From Penium margaritaceum (Eukaryota > Streptophyta > Zygnematophyceae > Desmidiales > Peniaceae), in NCBI GenBank assembly GCA_023375785.1, contig SZWC01001534.1, positions 94,144-158,143 on the forward strand: a DNA stretch of 64,000 nucleotides. Reading direction: 5' to 3'. A model generated the notes under the pieces. It had not been told where the DNA came from. It was given only the letters and a program-made list of their open reading frames with translations, and searched no databases. This document shows positions 1 through 9,540 of the stretch, in pieces; position 1 is the first letter of the stretch, and the number at the start of each line of letters is the position of its first letter. The position numbers and the translations under genes were made by a program.

Positions 1-1447
1 GCTGCTGCACCGACGCGGGATACTCTTCCTCCACTGTCTACTTTGGTGAAAAGGGTATCTGCTGCAACAGCGGTGAGTGCTTGATGCTATGCTGTCGCTG
101 CTTGTTCTTGCCAGCAGTAATGCGCGTGGAAGGTTGCAGGGCTGCTGCTGTCTTGCCTTGACTGCCCGTTGAAACTGCCGTTAAGGAAGTGGAAGAGACT
201 GGCAGTACAAATCACTTGCCATGCACATTTGACAGACTTTTGCACCGACAGTGGCAGCTCCAGAGCGACCGTTGCCTCGGCAGTTCTTCCATGGAGAAGA
301 AGGCACTCAAGCGAGCATGGCATTGAGCATGACGATACAAGAAGACGGCTGACCGAGCTGTTGCACCACTGCATCACAGTGGTGGCACATTTGGCAATCC
401 CTGCGTTTCCGCCTATGTGAGGATCACTTGCTTTGGGGTGCTTGCTAGTCTGCGAGCAGCTGATTTCTCGTGGCCTTCGTTTACTGCACGTCGTTCACAC
501 TCGGACAGAAGCCTCTGTGCATGGAGTGGACACGCGCAGTGTTCTGCATGGCTTCACCTGTCTCCGTGTGCTTTGGTGTTGGTGCCGAGGGTTCACGTAT
601 GCAGGTGAATCGAGGTGTAGCAAGCCCCGCCGATATTTCAATGGACACATCACGCATGGTGTCACTGTTAGGAATGAGTCTCACTCCCTTCGCCGCAGCA
701 GTCCGTCTCACCTTTCAATGATTCACTCTGTAAAGTAGGTTTGCTTATTGATTCCCTCTTCGGAAGACGAAGTCACCCTTTTCTACTGCCTCACATTGTG
801 CACATCACCGATGGTCAGAGGTAGGGATGTGCACACTAGCATTTGGACAATAGTGTATGCCTCATGTGGGCAGACTCTTCTGAGACCAGTTGAAGGAGGA
901 TGGAGGCTGAATGGGTGCACTTTTGTGTGAGAGAGGGAAAGGGACATGGGTAGATACATTCCACATGAAAACTTAACCAAGGCAAGCAAGGCGAATATTC
1001 CAGTGTTGGATGGGATTTGACATGCATAAAAAATCATCATGTTGTGTCCTCTTGTCACTTTTTATGTGCCTTCTTCCTCAAATCTCTCACTCGTTTCTTG
1101 TGCGCTTTGAGTGGGTGTGAAGCTATTGAATGCAATCAAAGGCACCCTTTTTACTTAAATGTACTCACATTTCTTAAGCGCTTCACATTAATGGATGTGG
1201 GGAACGTATGATATCAGCGTGATGCCAGTGAACACCAGCATGGGCGATTGCGAGTGGGTGGGAGACACTAGGGACTGTAGGCTCATTTCATGGGCACGAC
1301 GATCCAAAGAAAAAAAGAGTTTCTGAGAATGATCAAGGCACAATGGAATGCAGATGAAGCGGGCACCTTCCACACGCAAAACTGTGTCTGGGTCTCGTTG
1401 CCACTGGTGGGATCGATCAAGCGAGCTCAATTGGGGAAATCTAAGGG
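1..1447. other. Left-edge sequence with no assignable gene
   Basis: No frame in this stretch shows a domain I recognise; the open frames are 60 to 100 codons and overlap on both strands, as expected by chance. The only oddity is at the very start: a frame open from position 3 to about 173 on the plus strand is rich in cysteine (pairs of CC and C-x-x-C spacings) and contains a GTGAGT splice-donor-like hexamer near 74. It could be the end of an exon from a gene to the left, but there is no family match to support that. The stretch becomes A/T richer from about 900 to 1400 without a repeat I can name. Confidence 0.5.
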
Positions 1448-1530
1448 TGCTTCATGCAGGCCCTACTTGCGACCTAATGCGCCCTTTATGCACCCTAGTT
1501 TGCCATAGTTACGTCCTACTTGCGCATTAT
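1448..1530 (+). repeat. Short block of the 11-bp satellite (C-rich strand)
   Basis: A few degenerate monomers of the satellite that dominates the rest of the window (consensus TTGCGCCCTAG) are visible, for example CCCTACTTGCG and CACCCTAGTTTG. It is the first outlier of the array and is separated from the next block by about 360 bp of other sequence. Confidence 0.7.
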
Positions 1531-1894
1531 TGCGTAGAATCGAGATCAAGACCGGTCTTCATCTCGATTGTGTTGATTTCTTCTTGTCTCGTTGTCTCGT
1601 ACTAGACTACACGAGACAATCTAGATTTGTAACGCTCGTGACAAGGCCAGGCCGAGACACGTCCAGTGTCGCGCGAGATCATGACAAGATTCTTGCACCA
1701 AAGTTGTGTCCCGTTCTTTATTTGTGCGACCCATGCCACGTGTGCCAAGCGATTTTGAACCAATCGCACACAGCATGGATGTGTCAGCACAAAAAAGCGG
1801 GTAGATCCATTGTTAACGAGCAGTCATGGAGGGTAACCAAGAACAAGAAATGTTGAATTAACTTGCATGATTTTCTGTGAACAAACGAATGAAT
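1531..1894. other. Unassigned insert between satellite blocks
   Basis: Non-satellite sequence lying between two satellite blocks in the same orientation, so probably an old insertion. It contains several copies of short motifs such as GAGAC and TCTAGA-like half-sites but no coding frame or terminal repeats that I can defend. Confidence 0.4.
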
Positions 1895-2340
1895 TTGCGA
1901 CACTTTGTTGCCTTAGTTGCGCCCCAGTTGCAACCTTCTTACACCCTAATTGCACTATGGATGCGTCCTAATCGCAGCCTTGTTGTGCCCGAGTTACGCA
2001 CTTGTTCATCACATTTTTCCCTACTTGCGCCCTATTTGCGCCCTAGTTGCACTCAAGTTGGGCCCTAGTTTGCTCTTCTTGAGTCCAGCCATAGCTATGC
2101 ACTAGTTGTGCCCTAGTTGCACCCTAGTTGCGCCCTAGCTACGTCCAAGTTGCGCCCTTCTTGTACCCTAGGTGCTACATAGCTGTGCCGTAGTTGCGCC
2201 CTAATTGTGCCCTAGTTCCACCCTTCTTTTGCCCTAGTTGCGCCGTATTCCTGCCCTACTTGTGCGCTCCCTAGTTGTGCACTTCTTGCACCCTGATTAT
2301 GCCCTAGTTGGACTCTAGTTTCACCCTAGTTGCACCCTAT
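1895..2340 (+). repeat. 11-bp satellite block interrupted by copia-1
   Basis: Tandem degenerate copies of TTGCGCCCTAG, with variants TTGTGCC, TTGCACC and TTACGCC. The block ends exactly where the left LTR of copia-1 begins (2341), and the same satellite resumes after its right LTR at about 12365, so the retrotransposon landed inside an existing array. Confidence 0.92.
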
Positions 2341-3170
2341 TGTTGGTTGTTTGCGCTCATTGTGCTCTGTTGTGTCCTCCCGGCTTGTGTACATCGGCGT
2401 GCAGATGACTGACAGCGAGACTCGACGCTGATGGAGTGTCATCCGGTGGAGCGGACACACGCTGAGGTCATCTTGCAGTTCGCTGGAGCCTCCTCTCTCC
2501 AGCGACGTGTTCAGCTCCATCGGCAGGCCTCCTCGGCGGTCGCGCTGCCAGCCGTCACTGCCACCGCAGTCGCTGTCTGCATGCGCCCAGCGCGTACTGT
2601 CGTCCCTGCATCGTCATGCGCTGCCTAGGGTCCCAGTTGCATGTTGCATGGCCCTATTCGGTAGCATAAACCGTCGTGGGCACTGCCTGGGTTCAGGCTG
2701 CCATAACTCCTCGCTACTGTTTTTCTAGCTGATTCTGACCGCACGGCTGCGTTCGCAGCGTCGGTATTATGGTATGGTTCAGTTTTCAGGCAAAACGGAC
2801 GACGCCCGGGTTTTGGGCTGTCGGCCGTCTGGCAGGCCTCACCGAGAAAACCTGCCAGCCTGAAATTAGCTATTTTCTGATTGGCTGATGAACTGAGTAA
2901 CAAGCTCTACAGAGCTGGGGGGGGGACTAGAACTTGGAGGGGTCCCCCATTGCTGTTAATTCTTCATTCCTAATCAGTTACTATCAGTTTTCAGCTGCTT
3001 TCTGGCGATAACTCTGGCGCGCGCGTTTCTGAGTAACAAACCCAGAGCTTCCAGACTTAGATTCTAGAGCAGCAGACTGAGGGGGTAGCTGACTTAAGCA
3101 ACGAGCGTGGAAGCCCGCACGCTGCATCAACAACGCTGCTGCCCCAACCTGCTGCATAGACTTTCCTTTT
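2341..3170 (+). repeat. 5' LTR of copia-1
   Basis: The LTR starts TGTTGG and ends directly before the primer-binding site at 3171. Its start matches the right LTR start at 11537 and the copia-2 LTR starts at 46580 and 55086. It contains a 65-codon plus-strand frame (2431-2628) that is kept at the same length in all four LTRs. The U3, R and U5 borders cannot be placed; no clear TATA box is evident. Confidence 0.9.
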
Positions 3171-3182
3171 TGGTATCAGAGC
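3171..3182 (+). promoter_or_regulatory. Primer-binding site, initiator tRNA-Met type
   Basis: TGGTATCAGAGC lies immediately after the left LTR. This is the standard plant copia priming sequence, complementary to the 3' end of initiator methionine tRNA. The same 12 bases occur at the equivalent place in copia-2 (47419-47430). Confidence 0.95.
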
Positions 3183-3266
3183 TAGAGCGTAGCAGCAGCA
3201 GCAGAAGACTGGCGAACAGGTGCCAGACAACACCGGCGGACCCCCATACGCGCCAGTGCAGGGGAA

Positions 3267-3374
3267 ATGCTGCCGGATTGTTTCCGACAGCATTGACCCT
3301 CCTGGTGGCGGCGTCAGATTTTTTCCCACGGCCACTGGGCCAGGGGAAATGCTGCCGAAATTTTTTCGGCAGCA
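3267..3374 (+). promoter_or_regulatory. Two tandem stem-loops in the copia-1 leader
   Basis: Two hairpins follow the primer-binding site. The first pairs 3267-3277 with 3283-3293 (ATGCTGCCGGA against TCCGACAGCAT, one mismatch, loop of 5). The second pairs 3350-3359 with 3365-3374 (TGCTGCCGAA against TTCGGCAGCA, perfect, loop of 5). Both sit in a repeated context, preceded by GGGGAAA and followed by TGACCC. The position between PBS and gag is where packaging and dimerisation signals lie in retroelements, so that role is a reasonable inference. Copia-2 keeps the first hairpin and has a worn second one (about 47515-47625). Confidence 0.7.
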
Positions 3375-3475
3375 CTGACCCCCACGCGTGACGCGAGGAG
3401 GTGAGCGGCAGGCGGCGTCTGACGTCTGTGGGCGACGACGCAAGCGGCAACGTCACCCAGGTGTAGTGACTGGCA

Positions 3476-4510
3476 CCACCAGCAGCAGCAGGCAGAAGCA
3501 GCAGCTCGCAGCAGCCCGCAGCAGCAGGCAGAAGTAGCAGCTCGCAGCAGCCCGCAGCAGCAGCAGCTTGCAGCAGCAGCAGCAGCAGCGCGTAGAAGCA
3601 GCAGCAGTAGCAGCAACAGCAGCGCGCAGCAGCAGCCAGCTGTAGCAGCAGCCCGCTGCAGTAGCAGCCCGCAGCAGCAGCCCGCAGCGGCAGCAGGCAG
3701 CAGCCAGCAGCTGTAGCAGCAGCAACGGGCTGCAGCAGCTGCTGCAGCAGCAGCAGCGGGCTGCAGCAGCTGCTACAACGAGCTGCAGCAGCTGCCAGCT
3801 GCAGCAGCAGTAGCAGCGAGCAGTAGGTGGCAGCTGCCAGCCGCTGCTGCTGTTGCTCGCTGCTCGTACCAAGCAAGCAGCGAGCAGCAGCTCGCTGCTG
3901 CCCGGCGAGCAGCAGCTCGCTGCTGCCCGCCGAGCAGCAGCTCGCTGCTGCCCGGCGAGCAGCAGCCCGCTGCTCGCAGCAGACAGCGGGCTGTTGCCCG
4001 CTGTGACAAAGAAAAAAAAAGAAAAAAAAGGGCAACAGAAAAATCCCCCACCCCCGCAGCTTGCTGCAGCAGCCCGCAGCTGCAGCGAGCAGCTGCTGCA
4101 GCACGCAGCAGTTGCAGCAGCGCTCAGCAGCAGCAGCGAGCTGCAGCAGCCACAGTAGTTGCTGCAGCTCGCAGCAACAGCAACTGCAGCTGCAACTGCA
4201 GCACCAACAGCAACAGCAGCAGCAGCTGCAGCACCCACAGCAGCAGTAGCAGCAGCAGCAACAGCAGCTGCAAACAGCAGCAGCAGCAACAGCAGTAGCA
4301 GCGACAGCAACAGCAGCTACAGTAGTAGTAGCAGCAGTAGTAGCAGCAGCAGTAGCAGCAGCAGCAAGCAGCAGCAGCAGCAGCAGCAGCAGAAGAAGCA
4401 GCAGCAGTAACAGCAAGGAGCATCAGCAGCAGGAGCAGCAGCAGGAGCGGCAACAACAGCAGCAGCAGTGGCTGTAGCAGCATCAGCACCAACAACAGCA
4501 GCGGCGACCC
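3476..4510 (+). repeat. CAG-repeat leader of copia-1
   Basis: About 1 kb dominated by CAG and CTG triplets. Between about 3880 and 4010 a 25-bp motif built on GAGCAGCAGCTCGCTGCTG is repeated; each copy is self-complementary (GAGCAGC pairing with GCTGCTG), so the RNA should fold into strong hairpins. A purine run (A-rich, 4010-4035) interrupts the region. The very long low-complexity frames here on both strands (poly-Leu, poly-Cys, poly-Ala, poly-Gln) are translations of the triplet repeat and not genes. The corresponding leader in copia-2 is 47765-48600 with a different triplet arrangement, so the tract has changed length between copies. Confidence 0.88.
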
Positions 4511-4526
4511 CAACATCCGCCACTGC

Positions 4527-4578
4527 TGACGTCAGCACCCCTCTGCTGACGTTACTGCTGACGTCACTGCTGACGTCA
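4527..4578 (+). promoter_or_regulatory. Cluster of TGACGTCA palindromes in copia-1 leader
   Basis: TGACGTCA occurs at 4527, 4559 and 4571, and a one-base variant at 4547. The spacings are 20, 12 and 12 bases, each preceded by CTGC. The 8-bp palindrome is the classic bZIP (CRE or C-box) recognition site. The cluster lies about 150 bp upstream of the Gag start codon and is kept, with one site lost, in copia-2 (about 48625-48665). A role as an internal enhancer is inference; it could also be an expanding 12-bp repeat. Confidence 0.6.
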
Positions 4579-4720
4579 TCAACAACAAAAAAAAAGGGGA
4601 GAGGAAGAGGGGGAAAAGGGGAAAGGGGGAAGGCAAAAGCAGTGGGTAGACTCCCCACTGCTCCCATCTCCTGCTGACATCAGCAACAGAAAGAAAGGAA
4701 AAAAAAGCGGACACTAAGAC

Positions 4721-7001
4721 ATGGCTGGTAGTCCCGGCGAGGAGGGGTCCTCCTCTGGTGGGGGGACCCCTACCCCTCCTTTCTTGCAACGACTACTGCA
4801 GTAGCAGCAGCACCTGCCGCTGCTGCAACAACAGCCACCGCCGCTGCAGCAGCAGCAGCTGCCGCCGCCGCAGGAGCAGTAGCTGCCGCCGCCGCCGCCA
4901 CAGCAACAGCAGCTGCCGCCGCCGCACCAGCAGTAGCCGACTCAGCAGCAACTGTAGCCGTCGCCGCCTCAGCAGCAGCAGCCGCCGCCGTCGCAGCAGC
5001 AGCAGCCGCCGCCTCTAGAGCAGCAGCCGCCACCGCTACAGTAGCAGCAGCCGCCTCCCATACAGCAGCAGCCACCGCCGCTGCAGCAACAGAAGCCGCC
5101 GCCCCTACAACAGCAGCAACAGCAGCAGCAGCAGCAGCCCACTGGTAGCGTTAGCGGCAACCCTGACCCACTTGCTGCTCTTCAGCAACAACTCGCCGCC
5201 TTGAAACAGCAGCTTGCAGCGCTTTAGCCAATCGCCTCCCACACCGCCACCAGCGCGCTGCCGTTGTTCACCCCTCCAGGGCACGCTAGCCCAGCTGTGT
5301 CCGCCGCCACGTACTACCTAGCTCAGCAGCAGACTGAGCGCCAACAGCATACAGTAGCCTCCGTCCTTGGCCCCACTCTGGGTGCCGGCCGTAGGCAGAA
5401 GGACTTTGAGACACCGCCGCCGCCGCTTCAGGCCGACGAGCAGTTCCGGAGCTGGGAGCTCAGCTTCCGGATCTAGGCGCAGGGTGAGGGTCTGTGGGCC
5501 TACTACACCCTCCCTTACGACTCCACCCAGGCCGATCAGCTATATGACGCTGGTCGCGCCGTCCGCGCCCTCGTACCAGTCGCCCCCCCCAGCTTCCCGC
5601 CTTGCCCTGGAGCACTTCCTCGGCGACTTCACCGCTGGTGACATCCCTGACCCCGCAGCCGCATGGCACGTCCTTACCAGACCCCATCGCCTGTCCAGCG
5701 ACGCTAAAATCAGCCGTCTGCTCCGGGAGTTCAACTCCCTGCACATGGGGGAGACCGAGACGGTCACTGCCTACTGGCATCGGGCGGAGGACATCCTCCG
5801 TCGACTCGGCAAATCTGCTCCGCCCCCTCTGTCCGCGCTCCTCACCATCAAGCGCGGCGCCACCAGCGCATACGCGGACGTCTTCGTCCACTACCCTCAG
5901 GACGTACTCTTGACCATGGAGGCCCAGGGCACTCTCATGCCCTGGGCATATGAGCTCTTCCTCCGCATTGAGGAAGCTCGCCAGGAGTCCCAGCTCCATC
6001 GCGCGGAGGCCCTTGCATCCCCTGCCGTCGCCGCCCNCGTCCTCACCAGACCCCATCGCCTGTCCAGCGACGCTGAGATCAGCCGTCTGCTCCGGGAGTT
6101 CAACTCCCTGCACATGGGGGAGACCGAGACGGTCACTGCCTACTGGCAGCGGGCGGAGGACATCCTCCGTCGACTCGGCAAATCTGCTCCGCCCCCTCTG
6201 TCCGCGCTCCTCACCATCAAGTGCGGCGCCACCAGCGCATACGCGGACGTCTTCGTCCACTACCCTCAGGACGTACTCTTGACCATGGAGGCCCAGGGCA
6301 CTCTCATGCCCTGGGCATATGAGCTCTTCCTCCGCATTGAGGAAGCTCGCCAGGAGTCCCAGCTCCATCGCGCGAAGGCCCTTGCATCCCCTGCCGTCGC
6401 CGCCCCTGCCATTGCCTTCGTGGCCGTTGCCGCCCCCGTCGCAGCTTCCCCATCGCCCTCGGGGAAGAAGAAGAAAAGCCGGAACAAGAAGGGCAAGGGT
6501 CCATCGCAACAGCAGCAGCAGTAGTCATCGATCGGTTCCAGCGGTAGCAGCTCGGTCTGCCACAACTGTGGCCAGCCCGGGCACGGGTGGTACACGTGCC
6601 CTCTCCCGACGGACGAGGCCTGCGTCATCGCCACCATGCGACGCCAGCGGGAGCGCCGCCTCGCCTCTGCCGCCGTCGCTGCTGCTGGTCCTGCCACTCC
6701 GACATCGTCCAGCAGCTCTGCCACTCCGACAGCTCCGCCTGTCCTGTAGACACCCGCACCGTAGCAGTACTACCCGCCGCAGTACTACCCTCAGCCATCG
6801 GCACCTCCGCTTCCTTCGCCGGCTCAGCCCTCCTACTACCCGGGCTTCGGCGCCGTCACTCCGCATTCCGTCTCCACTCCTGGACCGTCATCTCGGGAGC
6901 GTCAGCTGGAGCAGTTCATCGCGCTCTAGCTTGGCCTCCCTCGCCCTCCTCCCTAGGGAAGTGCGAGTTGCGTCACCTCCCTCCCTCCGGCCCATCCCTG
7001 C
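4721..7001 (+). pseudogene. gag: Copia-1 Gag (capsid/nucleocapsid), broken
   Basis: Gag is the structural protein that packages the element RNA in cytoplasmic particles. I place the start at ATG 4721, which has a good context (GACATGGCT) and is matched by the copia-2 start at 48806. The N-terminus reads MAGSPGEEGSSSGGG and then a Gln/Pro tract encoded by CAG and CCG triplets, with TAG codons replacing CAG. A conserved capsid-like part follows (motifs FLGDFTAGDIPDP, AAWHVLTRPHRL, SLHMGETETVTAYW), then a Lys-rich stretch (GKKKKSRNKKGKG) and a CCHC zinc knuckle (CHNCGQPGHGWYTC, about 6549-6590). An extra C in a run near 5585 shifts the frame. In-frame TAGs stand at 4802, 5474, 6522, 6747, 6762, 6927 and 6954; where copia-2 can be compared after 5474, it has CAG at most of these sites. 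A 369-bp duplication with an N at 6037 repeats part of the capsid region. Confidence 0.85.
5669..6405 (+). repeat. In-phase 369-bp duplication in Gag joined by a single N
   Basis: Bases 5669-6036 reappear at 6038-6405 with only a handful of differences, separated by one N at 6037. Copia-2 has a single copy of this segment. The N at the join and the unit copy number in the relative suggest an assembly join of two overlapping or allelic contigs, although the spacing of 369 (a multiple of three) leaves the frame open through the join. Confidence 0.8.
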
Positions 7002-7327
7002 ATGACTGAGAGTGAGCTGCGGTCGTGTCCCGTTCCCTCGTCTGTCTTGTCATCTCTCGTGATCTCCCCCACCTCACTCCTTGACGACATTGCATGGCTT
7101 GACGACTGGCAGTCTCGTTTCGCACCTCCTTCCACCGTGTCTGCGTCCATCGCTTGCTGCCAAATGACCGTGACTGATCTGGCGACCCCTGTCCAGGACC
7201 CTGCTCAGACCTGGATCATCGACTCCGGGGCGACGCATCACATGACGGCCTCTCACGAGGCCTTCAGTCTGCTCGGTCCCGTCGGCGATGTCTCCGGTGT
7301 CCGTACGGGCTCGGGACAAGTGTTACC

Positions 7328-7905
7328 TGTCCGTGGGGTAGGCGCCGTTCGTTTTCGTGGTCCGGCCGGTGACGTCTTTCTGACCGATGTTCTCTTCGTC
7401 CCTGGTCTCGAGCTCAGCCTCCTGTCCGTGACTGCCCTTGACCGCATGAGCATGGACGTTGTGCACTCACGTGGTGTTGGCACTGTGTCGTTGCGTCCGT
7501 CGGGTCTTGTCGTCCTGCACGCCACCGCCTGTGGCAACTTGTGGCACGTTCCCCGCCTCTCCTCCTCCCCTCCCGTCTCCTCCTCGTCGGCTGNNNNNNN
7601 NNNNNNNNNNNNNNNNNNNNNNNNNNNNNNNNNNNNNNNTGTCCGTGGGGTAGGCGTCGTTCGTTTTCGTGGTCCGGCCGGTGACGTCTTTCTGACCGAT
7701 GTTCTCTTCGTCCCTGGTCTCGAGCTCAGCCTCCTGTCCGTGACTGCCCTTGACCGCATGAGCATGGACGTTGTGCACTCACGTGGTGTTGGCACTGTGT
7801 CGTTGCGTCCGTCGGGTCTTGTCGTCCTGCACGCCACCGCCTGTGGCAACTTGTGGCACGTTCCCCGCCTCTCCTCCTCTCCTCCCGTCTCCTCCTCATC
7901 GGCTG
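7328..7905 (+). repeat. In-phase 312-bp duplication across a 46-N gap in protease region
   Basis: The segment beginning at 7328 (TGTCCGTGGGG) up to the gap is repeated from 7640 with almost no change. The offset of 312 bases is a multiple of three, so the frame reads through. Copia-2 carries the segment once (from about 50888). I read it as an assembly gap with overlapping flanks and not a true protease duplication. Confidence 0.8.
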
Positions 7906-8944
7906 TGACCGGTCATGTGTTCGTTACCAGCACGCTTTCTCCTCAGCACACCCGCCTCTTGCATCGCCGCCTTTGCCACGTTCACTCTGCCGCAGTTGAG
8001 AGCATGCTCCGCACCTAGCCGGCCAAGGGCCTTGATCCGGAGACTTTCCCTCTCCCGTGCCCCACTGAGTGCATTGACTGCGCTCAGGGGAAGATGCACC
8101 GGTCCACGTACCCCCTATCTTCCTCTCGTGCGTCCGCCCCCCTTGACCTTGTCCACTCGGACGTCATGGGCCCTCTCCCCACCAAGTCCGTCGGTGAGCA
8201 TGGCCGCTATGTCCTCACTCTTACGGACGACTACTCTCGCTACCGTTGGGTCTTCAGCCTCAGGCAGAAGAGCGATGTCACCCGAACCATTCAGGAATGG
8301 CTTGTCCTCGCGGAGCGCGAGTGTGGCCGCCCCCTTCGCGGCTTTCGCTCCGATCGCGGTGGCGAGTACCTGGGTGAGGCCATGACGTTTCTTGCCTCCC
8401 GTGGTATCCGCCATGAGACGTCTGCGCCCTACACACCCGCCCAGAACGGCGTCTCCGAGCGGTGGAACCGTACCATGGTCGACGCCGTCCGCACCATGCG
8501 GGTTGAGTCCGGTCTCTCCGATGGCTTCTATTTTGAAGCCATGGCCTACATGACCTGGGTCTGGAACCGAATTCCCCACGGTCCCCTTCCCAACCAGTCC
8601 ACGCCCTATCAGCACTGGTGCGGTCGGCGTGCTGACCTCCGCCCGGCTCGCGTCTGGGGCTGCGTAGCCGTGGTGTGCCTGCCCACCCCACAGCAGGGCG
8701 GCAAGCTCGTCCCCCGCGGACGCCCCTGCACTTTTCTCGGCGTGTCTCGTCAGTCCAAGGCATGGCGCTTCTGGGACCCATCCCGACACTGCATCGTCGA
8801 GTCCCGCGATGCCCTCTTCTTTGAGGACCTATTTCCCCGCGACCTCATCCGCTCCGGCTCGTCCGTGTCCCTCCCGTCGCGTGGGGGAGTGGTGAGTCCG
8901 TCCTCCGTCCTGTCGCTTCCGGGTGACACATCACTCCGACCCTC

Positions 8945-9540
8945 TGAGCCGGCAGCCCTAGTCGCGTCCGCTGACCCCTCCGGGCCGGCAGCCTCAGTCG
9001 CATCCGCTGGCACTTCCGGGCCGACAGCCCCAGTCGCATCTGTTCGCCCCTCCGGGCCAGCAGCCCCAGTCGCGTCCGCTGGCCCCTCGGGGCCTGCAGC
9101 CCCAGTGGCGTCCGCTGGCCCCTCCGGGCCGGCAGCCCCAGTCGCGTCCGCTAGCCCTTCCGGGCCGACAGCCCCAGTCGCGTCCGCTGGCCCCTCGGGG
9201 CCGGGAGCCCCAGTCGCGTCCGCTGGCCCCTCGGGGCCGGCAGCCCCAATCGCGTCCGCTGGCCCCTCGGGTCGGCAACCCCAGTCGCTTCCGATAGTCC
9301 CTCCGGGCCGACGGCCCCAGTCGTGTCTGCTGACCCTTCCAGGCCAGCAGCCCCAGTCGCATCTGTTCGCCCCTCCGGGCCAGCAGCCCTAGCCGCGTCC
9401 GCTAGCCCCTCCGGGCCGGCAGCCCCAGCTGTGTCAGCTGGCCCCTCTGGCCCAGCAGCGCCTGTTGCGTCTGCTGGCTCCTCCGGACCAGTAGCCCCGT
9501 CCGCCTCCGTCGGCCCGTCGGACTCAGCACCATCTTCTGC
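8945..9540 (+). repeat. 36-bp coding minisatellite between integrase and RT (copia-1)
   Basis: About 16 tandem 36-base units encode a 12-residue motif close to AGPSGPAAPVAS. It forms a flexible Pro/Ala/Ser-rich linker between integrase and reverse transcriptase. The same repeat occurs in copia-2 (52190-52790) with different unit variants. The linker may separate the two enzymes after cleavage; unit-length changes keep the frame, but a one-base loss near 9270 breaks it here. Confidence 0.9.

Noticed and set aside
3127-4416. 429-codon minus-strand frame and similar poly-Leu, poly-Cys, poly-Ala frames in the copia leaders
   Set aside because: They are antisense readings of CAG triplets in a leader and have no non-repeat domain.
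5460-6509. 349-codon minus-strand frame opposite Gag
   Set aside because: It is the complement of the Gag capsid region with high GC; the plus strand has recognised Gag motifs, including the zinc knuckle, in the correct frame.
7328-7905. True tandem duplication of the protease region
   Set aside because: A run of N lies at the join and copia-2 has one copy; an assembly join is simpler, though the in-phase offset was noted.
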